Assembly (NCBI RefSeq): GCF_017643475.1
Contig: NZ_JAEPNI010000001.1
Span: 558,001 to 622,000, forward strand
From: Maricaulis sp.
GTDB taxonomy: Bacteria > Pseudomonadota > Alphaproteobacteria > Caulobacterales > Maricaulaceae
Direction of reading: 5' to 3'
Length of the DNA stretch: 64,000 nucleotides
The position numbers and the translations under genes are program-made. Positions 8,067 to 16,715 of this stretch are shown one piece after another. The notes beneath the pieces are model-generated. The model was not told the origin of the DNA. It ran no database searches and worked only from the letters and a program-made list of their open reading frames with translations. How positions within the stretch are numbered: the first letter of the stretch is position 1; every line of letters begins with the position of its first letter.

Positions 8067-8744
8067 ATGCGTCATCTCTTTTTCTGGCCTCTCGATCCCT
8101 TTTCCCGCCAGGTCCGCCTGGTTTTGGACGAAAAATCCGTGCGCTACAAAGCCACGATCCTGGAGCCGTGGAAGCGACCGGAAGACCTGCTCACGCTCAA
8201 CCCGGCCGGCATGACGCCTGTGCTTACCGACAATGCGGGTGGCCAGGAGCGCGTGGTGATCGAGGCGCGCGCCATCGTTGAATATCTCGAGGAGACCACG
8301 CCCAGCCCCTGCCTCCTGCCAGGCGGCCCGGCGGACCGGGCCGAGGCGCGCCGTCTGGTGGAGTGGTTTGACCGCAAGTTCGATGGCGAGGTGAATGCCT
8401 ACCTCCTGCACGAGAAGCTGGAAAAACCGGTCCAGGGTCTCGGCGCACCGGACCCGCAATCCATGCGCGATGGCCGCGACCATCTCAAAGGGCATATGGA
8501 ACACATGGCCTGGCTTCTGGAGAGCCGCGATGGCCTGGCCGGGCCACGTTACACGCTGGCGGATATCGCCGCGGCAGCGCACCTGTCCTGCCTTGACTAT
8601 CTGGGCGAGGTGCCCTGGGCTCAGTTCGAACCGGTCAAGCACTGGTATCAACGCGTTAAATGCCGCCCGGCCTTCCGCAGCATGCTGGAAGACAAATTGC
8701 CAGGCATCCCCCCGTCTGCGCACTATGCGGATCTGGACTTCTGA
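8067..8744 (+). CDS. Glutathione S-transferase family protein
   Basis: 225 residues. The N-terminal thioredoxin-like domain (residues 1-80) has PFSRQVRLVLDEK at the active-site helix, NPAGMTPVL with the cis-proline, and IEARAIVEYLEE, which corresponds to the glutathione-contacting E/S segment. The C-terminal all-helical domain contains YTLADIAAAAHLSCLDY, the usual N-capping box. The catalytic position after the first strand is a serine or proline (DPFSR), as in FrmE/FzlA-like GSTs. FzlA is an FtsZ-binding GST of Caulobacter, and the length and start (MRHLFFWPLDPFSR) would fit it, so a division role is possible but unproven. It is cotranscribed with queG (11-base gap). Confidence 0.85.
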   Translation: MRHLFFWPLDPFSRQVRLVLDEKSVRYKATILEPWKRPEDLLTLNPAGMTPVLTDNAGGQERVVIEARAIVEYLEETTPSPCLLPGGPADRAEARRLVEWFDRKFDGEVNAYLLHEKLEKPVQGLGAPDPQSMRDGRDHLKGHMEHMAWLLESRDGLAGPRYTLADIAAAAHLSCLDYLGEVPWAQFEPVKHWYQRVKCRPAFRSMLEDKLPGIPPSAHYADLDF

Positions 8745-8754
8745 CGGGGTCTGC

Positions 8755-9864
8755 ATGGACCGGGGTGTTATCGAAAATCTGGCCACCGAGATCGGCTTCA
8801 CCGCCGTGCGGGTGTGCCGTGCCGACGAGGCGTGGGCGGCGGCGGAGCGGCTGTCGCAGTTCGTGGCCAAGGATTATCACGGCACGATGGCCTGGATGGA
8901 GGAGACTCTGGAGCGTCGCCAGCATCCCACGCACATGTGGCCGGACGCGAAATCGGCAGTGGTGTTTGGGCTGAATTACGGGCCGGATCACAATCCGCTG
9001 GCCGCGCTGGAGCGTCGCGATGAGGCGGTGATTTCGGTCTATGCCCAGAACAATGACTATCACGACCTGATCAAGAAACGTCTCAAGCGGTTCGCCCGCG
9101 AATTTGTTGCGCAGACAGGTGAGGAGGTGAAGGTATTTGTCGACACTGCGCCGTTGATGGAGAAGCCGCTGGCCGCCAGGGCCGGACTGGGCTGGCAGGG
9201 CAAACACACCAATCTGGTCAGTCGCGAGCACGGGTCCTGGCTTTTCCTGGGCGTGATGCTGACGACCGCCGAGCTGGAGCCGGACGCACCCGAGACGGAT
9301 CATTGCGGCTCCTGCACCGCCTGTCTCGATATCTGTCCGACCGATGCCTTTCCCGGGCCTTATCAGCTCGACGCGCGACGGTGCATCTCCTATCTGACGA
9401 TCGAGCACAAGGGACCGATCCCGCACGAGTTTCGAGTGCCGATGGGCAATCGCATCTATGGCTGTGATGATTGTCTGGCCGTGTGCCCGTGGAACAAGTT
9501 CGCGGCGGTGAGTGCGGAGGCGGCTTTTCATCCGCGTGCGGAGCTCAAGGGGCCGCTCCTGTCGGAACTGGTCGTGCTTGACGATACGGAATTTCGCGAA
9601 GTTTTTACGGCCTCGCCCATCAAGCGCATCGGGCGAGATCGTTTCGTTCGCAACGTTCTGATTGCTATTGGAAATTCCGGCGATCAAAGCCTGGTTGATC
9701 CGGTCATTGAGCAGCTGGAAGATGTTAACGAGTGGGTGCGTGGTGCGGCTGTGTGGGCGCTTTCCCGTCTGGATGCGGATGAGTTTGAGCGTCAAAAAGC
9801 TGCGAAAAAGAAAAAAGAGATGGCCAAATCCGTAGTGCTGGAATGGGATCTCGCTAATTCCTGA
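8755..9864 (+). CDS. queG: Epoxyqueuosine reductase QueG
   Basis: 369 residues. QueG performs the last step of queuosine synthesis on tRNA, reducing epoxyqueuosine to queuosine with cobalamin and two [4Fe-4S] clusters. The first cluster motif is CGSCTACLDICPTDAF (about residues 184-199) and the second is CDDCLAVCPW (about residues 239-248). The N-terminal cobalamin-binding half has WQGKHTNLVSREHGSW. A HEAT-like helical tail (INDVNEWVRGAAVWALSRLD region) is usual. The ATG at 8755 lies 10 bases after the GST stop. Proton-donor Asp is expected in FVDTAPLMEK, which is present. Confidence 0.96.
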   Translation: MDRGVIENLATEIGFTAVRVCRADEAWAAAERLSQFVAKDYHGTMAWMEETLERRQHPTHMWPDAKSAVVFGLNYGPDHNPLAALERRDEAVISVYAQNNDYHDLIKKRLKRFAREFVAQTGEEVKVFVDTAPLMEKPLAARAGLGWQGKHTNLVSREHGSWLFLGVMLTTAELEPDAPETDHCGSCTACLDICPTDAFPGPYQLDARRCISYLTIEHKGPIPHEFRVPMGNRIYGCDDCLAVCPWNKFAAVSAEAAFHPRAELKGPLLSELVVLDDTEFREVFTASPIKRIGRDRFVRNVLIAIGNSGDQSLVDPVIEQLEDVNEWVRGAAVWALSRLDADEFERQKAAKKKKEMAKSVVLEWDLANS

Positions 9865-9967
9865 TACTTCGTTGATGGCGCGTTAGACATTTCCAAAGCC
9901 CTTTTCAATACGTTCAGGTTAGATGGCGAGGCCGGGGGCTCGCTGAACGGGCAAGTGATTTGGGCTT

Positions 9968-10939
9968 ATGAGTGATACCACCGAGGCGTTTGGCGCCGGA
10001 TCTCCGACAACACCGATCAGTGTGATGATCTGCGAGAACAGCGCAGTCCAGCTGCGCATCCTCTCCGAGGCGGTGAGGGATGCGGGTTACGAGGTCCAGA
10101 CTGCAAAGTCAGCTGCCGACGCCCTGGAAGTCATGAAACTCATGCCAGTGGACATTTTCCTGACCGGTATCGAGGTTGGCGAAGTCAACGGAATGGAAGC
10201 CTGCTGGTCGCTCAAGGGCAATTCAGATACCGAGTCGACATACACGATTATTGTCACCGCCTCTGGTGAGGAACGGCGTCTTGAGGAAAGCCTGGATGCC
10301 GGCGCTGACGATTTCATTCGCAAGCCAGTCAACATGACCGAGCTGCGCGCTCGACTGCGCGCCGCATCGCGCCTGGTGCGCATGCAGAAACAATTCCGCC
10401 ATCTGGCCGAAACTGACAGCCTGACCGGTTCCGCCAATCGTCGTGCCTTCCTGCAGTATCTCGAGATGGAAGTGCGGCGGTCCGAGCGTCATGCTGCCGA
10501 GACCTCCGTCATCATGGTCGATCTCGATCACTTCAAGAACATCAACGATACCTGCGGCCATGCGGCAGGCGACGCGGTGTTGCGTGAAGTCGTCAAGGCG
10601 ATGCAGTCATGCCTGCGTCCGCGCGACATGCTGGGGCGCCTGGGCGGTGAGGAATTCGCCATCCTGCTCAACGGAACGGATATTTCCGAAGCTTCTACAA
10701 TTGCCGAGGAGGTCCGGGCCTCGATCGAACAACGGTTGATCGAACTGCCCAGTGGCGAGAAACTCTCGGTCACGGCAAGCTTCGGAGTGTCCAATGTCTG
10801 CCCGGCCCTGGGTCAGGACACACCGGAAACCGTGCTCCAGGCCGCCGATGACGCGCTCTATTACGCCAAGCAGTGCGGTCGCAACCAGGTTATCGTCTGT
10901 GCTGCAGAGCCGGACGAGCAGCTCGCCGAAGCATCCTGA
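9968..10939 (+). CDS. Diguanylate cyclase with a degenerate receiver domain
   Basis: 323 residues. Residues 17-135 form a CheY-like receiver, but the phospho-acceptor aspartate is replaced by glycine (FLTGIEV, G67) and the acidic pocket reads CEN instead of DD; only the lysine K119 (IRKP) is kept. Residues 148-310 are a GGDEF domain with intact GGEEF at 226-230 and an RxxD inhibitory site (R217-D220) exactly five residues before it. It should therefore make cyclic di-GMP and be product-inhibited, but not be controlled by phosphotransfer. The layout resembles the second half of PleD. It stands alone between queG and a convergent TPR gene. Confidence 0.93.
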   Translation: MSDTTEAFGAGSPTTPISVMICENSAVQLRILSEAVRDAGYEVQTAKSAADALEVMKLMPVDIFLTGIEVGEVNGMEACWSLKGNSDTESTYTIIVTASGEERRLEESLDAGADDFIRKPVNMTELRARLRAASRLVRMQKQFRHLAETDSLTGSANRRAFLQYLEMEVRRSERHAAETSVIMVDLDHFKNINDTCGHAAGDAVLREVVKAMQSCLRPRDMLGRLGGEEFAILLNGTDISEASTIAEEVRASIEQRLIELPSGEKLSVTASFGVSNVCPALGQDTPETVLQAADDALYYAKQCGRNQVIVCAAEPDEQLAEAS

Positions 10940-11602
10940 TCAATTCGCATCGCTACGGCGCATGGCCTCGCTGATGCGGCCTCGAAGCACATAGTGTTCC
11001 ACCTTGTCCGGTTGCTGTTCGATGGCAACCAGTATGTCGTCCATGGCGAGGTCCAGCGTGCCGAGGTTCAATCGGGCTTCCGCACGGACCGCACGGGCTG
11101 CGGCATTGTCCGGATAGATCTCGATCAGACTGGAGGCTGCGGTCTCGGCAGCAGGAAATTGTTCCAGGCCCAGATGGGCCCTGGCGTGACCCAGCATCGC
11201 GTGGGGTGACAGTTCAACCAGGGCCAGGGCAACCGCGAAACTGCGTTCCGCGGCCTCGAAGTCCTCGATCTCCAGCCAGGTGGCGCCAGCCTCGAGCCAC
11301 ATGTCCAGGCGTTCCTGCATCAACAGCCCCGGTCGCTCCAGCGAGGCGATGCTCTCCAGCATGCTCGCGCCGGCCCCGGGATCACCTGCGGCGATCAGTG
11401 CGCGGGCCTGACAGTGTTCTGCCGGCCAGCCACCGCCATCATACTTCCATGCCAGGGCGTCTTCATAGGCTTCCACGGCCTCGGTCGCGATCCGTTCCAT
11501 ACACGCTGAATAGCGCTGGTGTTCGTTCAGTTGCGCTGAGCTCTGGGCGAGGGCTGTTGGGCTCGAAAGCAGGGCGAGGGCAAGGGGGAAAAGGATACGC
11601 AT
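10940..11602 (-). CDS. Exported TPR-repeat protein
   Basis: 220 residues. It opens with a signal peptide (MRILFPLALALLSSPTALAQ) and continues with about four TPR-like helical pairs; the clearest run from WLEIEDFEAAERSFAVAL through AARAVRAEARLNLGTLDLAMDD. TPR domains mediate protein contacts, so it may be a periplasmic scaffold; the partner is unknown. Two mature-region cysteines (YSACMERI, AEHCQAR) could form a disulfide. The start at 11602 was chosen because it gives the signal peptide. Its stop codon abuts that of the convergent GGDEF gene, with no terminator between them. Confidence 0.75.
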   Translation of the reverse strand: MRILFPLALALLSSPTALAQSSAQLNEHQRYSACMERIATEAVEAYEDALAWKYDGGGWPAEHCQARALIAAGDPGAGASMLESIASLERPGLLMQERLDMWLEAGATWLEIEDFEAAERSFAVALALVELSPHAMLGHARAHLGLEQFPAAETAASSLIEIYPDNAAARAVRAEARLNLGTLDLAMDDILVAIEQQPDKVEHYVLRGRISEAMRRSDAN

Positions 11603-11732
11603 CAAACACTCCGGGGGACTTGAATGAAGGCTAGGCGGGCAGGGCTTGCACGTCCAGAACGGATTGGCATCTGTGGTGCCGTCGCGCACAGCCTACTTGT
11701 CTGACGGCGCAAATTGCGCTTCGAAAGCCGGG

Positions 11733-12872
11733 ATGAATATTCTTCAGGTCATACCTCAGCTTGATGCAGGTGGTGCCGAACGGACCACCCTGGAAGTCGC
11801 CGAGGCCATCGTCGCGGCGGGTGGCCGTGCGCTGGTGGCCAGCCAGGGCGGACGCCTGGAAGGCGAACTGAAAGCCGTTGGCGGCGAGCTGTTCCGCTTG
11901 CCCATGGCGACCAAGAATCCGCTTGTCGCGTGGCAAAACGTCTCTGCGCTGGAAAAAATCATCCGCGCGGAGAATGTCGCGATCGTGCATGCGCGCTCGC
12001 GGGCGCCCGCGCTCAGCGCCAAGGCGGCCTGCAATCGTACCGGTGCTCATTATGTGACGACCTATCACGGAACCTACAACGCCCGGTCCGGTCTCAAGCG
12101 CTGGTATAACTCCTTCATGGCCCGGGGCGAGCTGGTGATCGCCAATTCGACCTTCATTCGCGATCATGTTCTGAGCGAGCACCGGATTGATGAAGCGAAA
12201 ATCCGGGTCATTCCGCGCGGTGTTGATCTGGCTCGTTTCGACGAAGATGCCATAGACCCTGACCGCGTTCAGGCCCTTGCCGAGGCCTGGGGAATTGATG
12301 GCGCTGACCCGGTCGTGCTGATGCCGGGGCGCCTCACCGGATGGAAGGGCCAGCGTGAAGTCTTGCGGGCCTACGGACAATTGCATCGTGCCGGTGCGGC
12401 ATTGCCGGTTCTGGTCCTGGCGGGTGATGCTCAGGGGCGGGACGCCTATGTCGCTGAGCTGGAAGCCATCATCGCGGAATACGAGCTGAACGACGGGGTC
12501 AAGCTGGTGGGCCATTGTTCCGACATGCCGGCAGCGCTGATGCTGAGCCGCCTCGTGCTGACGCCCTCGATCGAGCCGGAGGCGTTCGGGCGCACGGCGG
12601 CAGAGGCTGGTGCGATGGGCAAGCTGGTGATCGCGGCTGATCATGGTGGTGCACGGGAGGTCATCATCCAGGGCGATACCGGATGGCGCGTGAAGCCAGG
12701 AGATGTAGACGAGCTGGCGGCGACGATTGAACAGGCACTCAATCTGGACGAAACAAGCTATTCCGGCATGAGTGATCGCGCTAGGATGCACGTTCGCCAG
12801 TCGTTTTCGACGGAACAATTGCAAGCTTCGACATTGCGTGTCTACGAAGAGGTCTTAAACTCCGCAAAATGA
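11733..12872 (+). CDS. Glycosyltransferase family 4 (GT-B fold)
   Basis: 379 residues. The N-terminal half begins MNILQVIPQLDAGGAERTTL, the usual acceptor-side Rossmann domain with a GGAER loop. The C-terminal half has PGRLTGWKGQREVLRAY and the EPEAFGRTAAEAGAMG E-x7-E nucleotide-sugar site of GT4 enzymes. Such enzymes transfer a sugar in lipopolysaccharide or polysaccharide assembly at the cytosolic face of the inner membrane. No clear ribosome site precedes the ATG. It overlaps the next glycosyltransferase by four bases (ATGA), so the two are translated together and probably act on one glycan. Confidence 0.9.
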   Translation: MNILQVIPQLDAGGAERTTLEVAEAIVAAGGRALVASQGGRLEGELKAVGGELFRLPMATKNPLVAWQNVSALEKIIRAENVAIVHARSRAPALSAKAACNRTGAHYVTTYHGTYNARSGLKRWYNSFMARGELVIANSTFIRDHVLSEHRIDEAKIRVIPRGVDLARFDEDAIDPDRVQALAEAWGIDGADPVVLMPGRLTGWKGQREVLRAYGQLHRAGAALPVLVLAGDAQGRDAYVAELEAIIAEYELNDGVKLVGHCSDMPAALMLSRLVLTPSIEPEAFGRTAAEAGAMGKLVIAADHGGAREVIIQGDTGWRVKPGDVDELAATIEQALNLDETSYSGMSDRARMHVRQSFSTEQLQASTLRVYEEVLNSAK

Positions 12873-13852
12873 GTGAACCGCAGCGTGATATTGTCTACGT
12901 CCTTCACTGGGGCGACCTGGCGAGCACAATCCGCATGTTGGCGATCGCGCCGACCCTGCGTGCCGTACACAAGCGTGACCGTATCGTCCTGCTCACCAAG
13001 CCGGATTTCGAGAGCTTTCTCAAACACAGCCCGTATTTCAATGCTATCGAGATCGATGCTCTGCCGGACCAGCGCCAGCTGGTCTCGATCCGCGACAAGC
13101 GGATCAAGGCGGCTCATCCGGTGCGCATTTATGATCTCGTAGGCAATAGTGACAGCCGCAAGCTGAAAAAGCTTATCCGGTTCTCCAAATGCGAGTGGGT
13201 TGAAGTTATTGCCGATCCCAAATCCGGCGAGCATCCGGTCGACGAGGTTGCCGGCAAGCTGAATGCTGCGTTGGGCTATCAGCCGGCACGTTACCAGCTG
13301 GGCGAGGCGCCGCCGCCGGATGCCTCCTGGGTCGATTACCTGGCCAAGAAATCACGCATGCTGGAGCCGGAATACTTCGGTCTTTCAGGTCCTTATGCAC
13401 TTCTCTGCCCATCGGGCGAAGATGCCAAGGCGCAATTGCGCTGGCCCAAGGAAAAATGGGCGTCTCTGGCGCATGAATTGCTTCAGTTTGGCGTCACGCC
13501 CGCGCTGGTCGGCGGCCCCGACACACGCGAAGTTGGTCGTTATGTCAGTCAGGTTGCGCCGGGCGCGCGCGACATTACAGGCAAGGCCAAACTGCCCCAG
13601 CTGGCCGGTCTGGCGCGTCGGACCCGCTTTGTCTTCTCCGAGGACGTACCGCTGATGCATGTGCTGGTCGCAGCAGGCGCGCCGACACTCGCGCTGTATT
13701 GCAATGTCGAGGATCCTGCCTATATCGCACCGCGTGGCACTGCCCCGGTGATCCTTATGCATGCGCCTACCCTGGCGCAGGTCTCGCCGGCGGAAGCCAT
13801 TCAAGCCATGAAATTTGCCGGCGGCTTTGCCGATGCGCCCGAGGCTGCCTGA
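12869..13852 (+). CDS. Glycosyltransferase family 9 (heptosyltransferase-like)
   Basis: 327 residues of the GT9 heptosyltransferase type. The N-terminal half opens with IVYVLHWGDLASTIRMLAIAPTL, the family's glycine/aspartate acceptor loop, and the C-terminal half has LLCPSGEDAKAQLRWP (replacing the usual PGA...KRWP) and VFSEDVPLMHVLVAAGAPTLALY, the ADP-heptose pocket with D-x-x-x-M-H. These enzymes add heptose-type sugars to lipid A core, but the exact donor cannot be stated. Its start overlaps the stop of the GT4 gene. Translation ends 150 bases before infC. Confidence 0.88.
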   Translation: MSEPQRDIVYVLHWGDLASTIRMLAIAPTLRAVHKRDRIVLLTKPDFESFLKHSPYFNAIEIDALPDQRQLVSIRDKRIKAAHPVRIYDLVGNSDSRKLKKLIRFSKCEWVEVIADPKSGEHPVDEVAGKLNAALGYQPARYQLGEAPPPDASWVDYLAKKSRMLEPEYFGLSGPYALLCPSGEDAKAQLRWPKEKWASLAHELLQFGVTPALVGGPDTREVGRYVSQVAPGARDITGKAKLPQLAGLARRTRFVFSEDVPLMHVLVAAGAPTLALYCNVEDPAYIAPRGTAPVILMHAPTLAQVSPAEAIQAMKFAGGFADAPEAA

Positions 13853-13865
13853 CCGCGTCTCACAC

Positions 13866-13893
13866 TTGCTTAATGTGTTCAATTCACCATAGT
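13866..13893 (+). promoter_or_regulatory. Candidate promoter of infC
   Basis: TTGCTT (13866-13871) and CATAGT (13888-13893) are separated by 16 bases, each matching consensus at four of six positions. The leader that follows contains a GCCCC/GGGGC hairpin at 13927-13939 and ends with GGGAG before the proposed AUA start. Confidence 0.35.
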
Positions 13894-14005
13894 GCGCGCT
13901 TTCCCGCGTGCTGACTGAGGATTTTTGCCCCTTGGGGGCTTGATCCGAAAGGCTTGCGGGAGGATTACTAGGCGACAGTTTGCCGGCCACAAGGGAGATC
14001 AGGCC

Positions 14006-14545
14006 ATAGCCCGTAGACCACACGTTGCGACACCGCCCAAGAAAGAAGGGCCACGCATCAACCGAGACATTCGTGTACCGCGAGTGCTCCTCATCGACGA
14101 GAATGGAGAAAAGCAGGGAATCATGCCGACCGATGCCGCACTGGAAGCGGCCGAAGAGGTTGGTCTGGATCTGGTCGAGGTTTCACCGAACGCTGATCCG
14201 CCCGTCTGCAAGATCGTCGATTACGGCAAGCTGAAGTATCAGGAACAGAAGAAGAAGGCTGAAGCCAAGAAGAAGCAGAAGACCGTCGAGATCAAGGAGA
14301 TCAAGATGCGTCCGAACATCGATGTGCATGACTATGGTGTGAAGACCAAGGCCATGACGCGATTCTTCGAGGCCGGCGACAAGGTCAAGGTGACCCTGCG
14401 TTTCCGGGGGCGTGAAATGGCGCACCAGAACCGCGGTATGGAAATCATGAACCGGGTCAAGGAAGACTTCGCTGAAACCGCCAAGGTCGAGTTCGAGCCG
14501 AAAATGGAAGGCCGTCTCATGGTCATGGTCATGGCTCCGCGCTAG
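14006..14545 (+). CDS. infC: Translation initiation factor IF-3 with AUA start
   Basis: 179 residues. The N-terminal domain contains [20 protein letters not shown] and the basic linker [11 protein letters not shown]; the C-terminal domain contains [15 protein letters not shown] and [17 protein letters not shown]-3 checks the start codon and initiator tRNA on the 30S subunit. No ATG, GTG or TTG gives the family's length or N-terminus, whereas ATA at 14006, preceded by AAGGGAG, gives the expected length of about 180. Non-standard AUU/AUC/AUA starts are well known for infC and give autoregulation by IF-3 itself. It lies apart from rpmI-rplT, 25 kb away. Confidence 0.93.
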   Translation: MARRPHVATPPKKEGPRINRDIRVPRVLLIDENGEKQGIMPTDAALEAAEEVGLDLVEVSPNADPPVCKIVDYGKLKYQEQKKKAEAKKKQKTVEIKEIKMRPNIDVHDYGVKTKAMTRFFEAGDKVKVTLRFRGREMAHQNRGMEIMNRVKEDFAETAKVEFEPKMEGRLMVMVMAPR

Positions 14546-14569
14546 GCGCCGGTTTCACTGTAATTCACG

Positions 14570-14598
14570 AAAAGGGCTGCCTCGGCGGCCTTTTTTGT
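14570..14598 (+). terminator. Terminator after infC
   Basis: GGCTGCC and GGCGGCC pair (one U-G) inside flanking A4 and T6 runs, 25 bases after the infC stop. Confidence 0.75.
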
Positions 14599-14607
14599 TT
14601 GTGAAAT

Positions 14608-14655
14608 CCCTCTCCGCCACGGGGAGAGGTGGAGCGCAGCGAGGATGAGGGGGCG
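14608..14655. repeat. Dispersed-type palindrome (CCTCTCC/GGAGAGG)
   Basis: CCTCTCC (14609-14615) and GGAGAGG (14623-14629) form a short hairpin followed by GTGGAGCGCAGCGAGGATGA and GGGGG. This layout is typical of intergenic palindromic repeats that occur in many copies in proteobacterial genomes. The style resembles the hairpin cluster at 54679-54835. Copy number cannot be seen from one window. Confidence 0.5.
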
Positions 14656-14678
14656 TGAGCGCAGCGAACCACTAACTC

Positions 14679-16295
14679 CTACCGTCCCAAGTCCCGCAGG
14701 ATCTCCCGGGCGGCATTGTGCCCCGGAGCGCCGGTTACGCCGCCGCCGGGATGCGTGCCGGAGCCACACTGATAGAGTGCCTTGATCGGTGTGCGATGAT
14801 CACCATGTCCCAGCACCGGGCGGGCGGAGAAGAGCTGGTCAAGGCTCAGCGCGCCGTGGAAGATATCGCCACCGATCAGGCCGAACTTGCGTTCCAGGTC
14901 GAGCGGGCTGTGGATCTGGCGGCCGAGGACCGATGCCTTGAAACCCGGGGCCCATTTATCAACCGTCTCGATCATCAGATCGGCAACCTCTTCGCGATGA
15001 TCATCCCAGGAGCGGCCATCAGGCAATTCCGGTTCGACGTGCTGGCAGAACAGGCTGGCGACATGTTGTCCGGCTGGTGCCAGGCTGTCATCGAGTGTGG
15101 AGGGGATCAACATCTCCACGATCGGTTCCTTCGACCAGCCGGTACGGCGAGCATCGAAATAGGCTTCTTCCATGTATTCGAGGCTGGGTGCGATGATGAT
15201 GCCGGCCGTCAGATGATCACCCTCGCCGGGCAGACAGGTAAAGCTGGGCAGTTCCGACAGGGCGACGTTCATGCGGAATGTGCCCGAGCCATTGCGATAT
15301 CGGCGCATGCGGTCGCGGAAATCATCCGGAAGCGTTTCACCGTCGATCAGCTGGTTGAACAGCAGGGAGGGGTTGAGGTTGGAGACGACGTGTTTGGCAG
15401 CGAAAACCTGACCGTCCACCGTGCGTGCACCGGCCGCATATCCATTGCGCACCAGGACCTCCTCGACCTTCGCCCCGGTCACGATCTTCACGCCACGCTC
15501 TTCACAGCACCGCGCCATGGCCTGGGTGATCGCGCCCATTCCGCCAATGGCATGACCCCAGGCGCCCTTCTTGCCGTTCACTTCGCCAAAGACGTGGTGC
15601 AACAGGACATAGGCGCTGCCGGGGGAGTAGGGGCTGGCGTAATTGCCGACAATGCCGTCAAAGCCGAGCAGGGCCTTGATCGGCGCGCTTTCAAACCAGC
15701 CATCCAGCCAGTCGCCCGCTGACTTCGAGAAGAGTTCGATCAGGTCGCGCTTGGCGGTCAGGTCGAGCCTGTTGAGTTTGCCGCCGACTTCCAGGGCGCG
15801 GAACATGTCCGGCAGGGCCTTCAGCAATCCGCCTTCGGGCAAGTTGGGCGGGGTCTCCAGTACCAGGTCACGCAGCACGTCTGCGATCGCTTCCAGCCGG
15901 TCGTTGAATTCATCGAGCCGTTCGGCGTCGCGCTGCGAGAATTTGGCTGTTTCGGATTTTGTCAGTTCATCGCCGGCCAGCAGATAGCCGTCTTCAAGCG
16001 GCAGGAAGTTTCCGATCTTGCGCTCGACGACCTTGAGGCCGTGACGCGCCAGTTCCAGATCCGCGATCACTTTCGGATTGAGCAGGGAGACGGTGTAGCT
16101 GGCGGCGGAATTGCGGAAGCCCGGGTGGAATTCCTCGGTCACGGCGGCCCCGCCCACGACATCCCGCGCCTCGAGCACGGTCACGCTGAGACCAGCGGCT
16201 GCGAGATAGGCCGCGCAAACAAGGCCATTATGTCCGCCGCCGATGATGAGAATGTCTTGTTCTGGGGCCGGAAGCGGCGAGGAAGTCTGGGTCAT
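14679..16295 (-). CDS. PYROXD2-like FAD oxidoreductase (phytoene-desaturase type)
   Basis: 538 residues. The N-terminal FAD-binding motif is DILIIGGGHNGLVCAAYLAAAG with VTVLEARDVVGGAA, and the C-terminal FAD motif has YQCGSGTHPGGGVTGAPGHNAA. This pattern is the carotenoid-desaturase-like group related to human PYROXD2, not a classical phytoene desaturase. The reaction is unknown. It is the last gene of the tetR acyl-CoA operon, 39 bases after a MaoC-like gene, so oxidation of a hydrophobic substrate or CoA-bound intermediate is plausible. I used the ATG at 16295, with GGAAAC before it; a TTG lies 12 codons upstream. Confidence 0.85.
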   Translation of the reverse strand: MTQTSSPLPAPEQDILIIGGGHNGLVCAAYLAAAGLSVTVLEARDVVGGAAVTEEFHPGFRNSAASYTVSLLNPKVIADLELARHGLKVVERKIGNFLPLEDGYLLAGDELTKSETAKFSQRDAERLDEFNDRLEAIADVLRDLVLETPPNLPEGGLLKALPDMFRALEVGGKLNRLDLTAKRDLIELFSKSAGDWLDGWFESAPIKALLGFDGIVGNYASPYSPGSAYVLLHHVFGEVNGKKGAWGHAIGGMGAITQAMARCCEERGVKIVTGAKVEEVLVRNGYAAGARTVDGQVFAAKHVVSNLNPSLLFNQLIDGETLPDDFRDRMRRYRNGSGTFRMNVALSELPSFTCLPGEGDHLTAGIIIAPSLEYMEEAYFDARRTGWSKEPIVEMLIPSTLDDSLAPAGQHVASLFCQHVEPELPDGRSWDDHREEVADLMIETVDKWAPGFKASVLGRQIHSPLDLERKFGLIGGDIFHGALSLDQLFSARPVLGHGDHRTPIKALYQCGSGTHPGGGVTGAPGHNAAREILRDLGR

Positions 16296-16334
16296 GACGG
16301 GATTGTTTCCACAGCCCGTCAGTTTCGGCAATGA

Positions 16335-16715
16335 CTAGCCCCACGCGCCCGCGACATCCCGGGCCAAAACCAGCGCTCGTCCTCGCGCAATCAGGCGGCC
16401 GTTCTCGCTGCGGCAGGTGGTTTCCAGGTCGACCAGATGTTTGTCCGGGCGCAGGCGGGTGATCTCTACCCGTGCCGTCAGCTCCTCGCCATAGGCCGCA
16501 TCGCCGAGGAATTCGGTTTCCTGTTTCAGGTAATTCGTGCCTTGGCCCGGCAGATCCACACCGAGTAGATAGGAGAACATGCCGTTGATCAGGGCTTCCG
16601 GTACTGCGTGCGTCGAGCCCGGTGCGCCCGAAAGCCGGGTGAGATCGTCTCCGTCGGTTCTGGCGAATATGCGAGAGGTTTCGACGGCCTGGCCGGTAGC
16701 AAGGGCGGAATTCAT
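16335..16715 (-). CDS. MaoC-like hot-dog protein lacking the hydratase motif
   Basis: 126 residues with a single hot-dog fold. The region aligned to the MaoC hydratase-2 motif reads RTDGDDLTRLSG...STHAVPEALI, so the aspartate and histidine of the catalytic pair are not in the normal spacing, unlike the upstream partner. It could be a non-catalytic subunit, a thioesterase-like binding protein or a divergent hydratase. Its start overlaps the stop of the upstream MaoC gene by four bases, so it is translationally coupled within the tetR operon. The two hot-dog proteins may form one heteromer, as in other split MaoC enzymes. Confidence 0.7.
   Translation of the reverse strand: MNSALATGQAVETSRIFARTDGDDLTRLSGAPGSTHAVPEALINGMFSYLLGVDLPGQGTNYLKQETEFLGDAAYGEELTARVEITRLRPDKHLVDLETTCRSENGRLIARGRALVLARDVAGAWG

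Noticed and set aside
11631-12824. Open frame of 397 residues antisense to the GT4 glycosyltransferase
   Set aside because: It is opposite a clear GT-B enzyme, with no start signal.
14542-14769. Small reverse frame of 75 residues after infC
   Set aside because: It spans the infC terminator and the palindromic repeat and overlaps the FAD oxidoreductase end in another frame.
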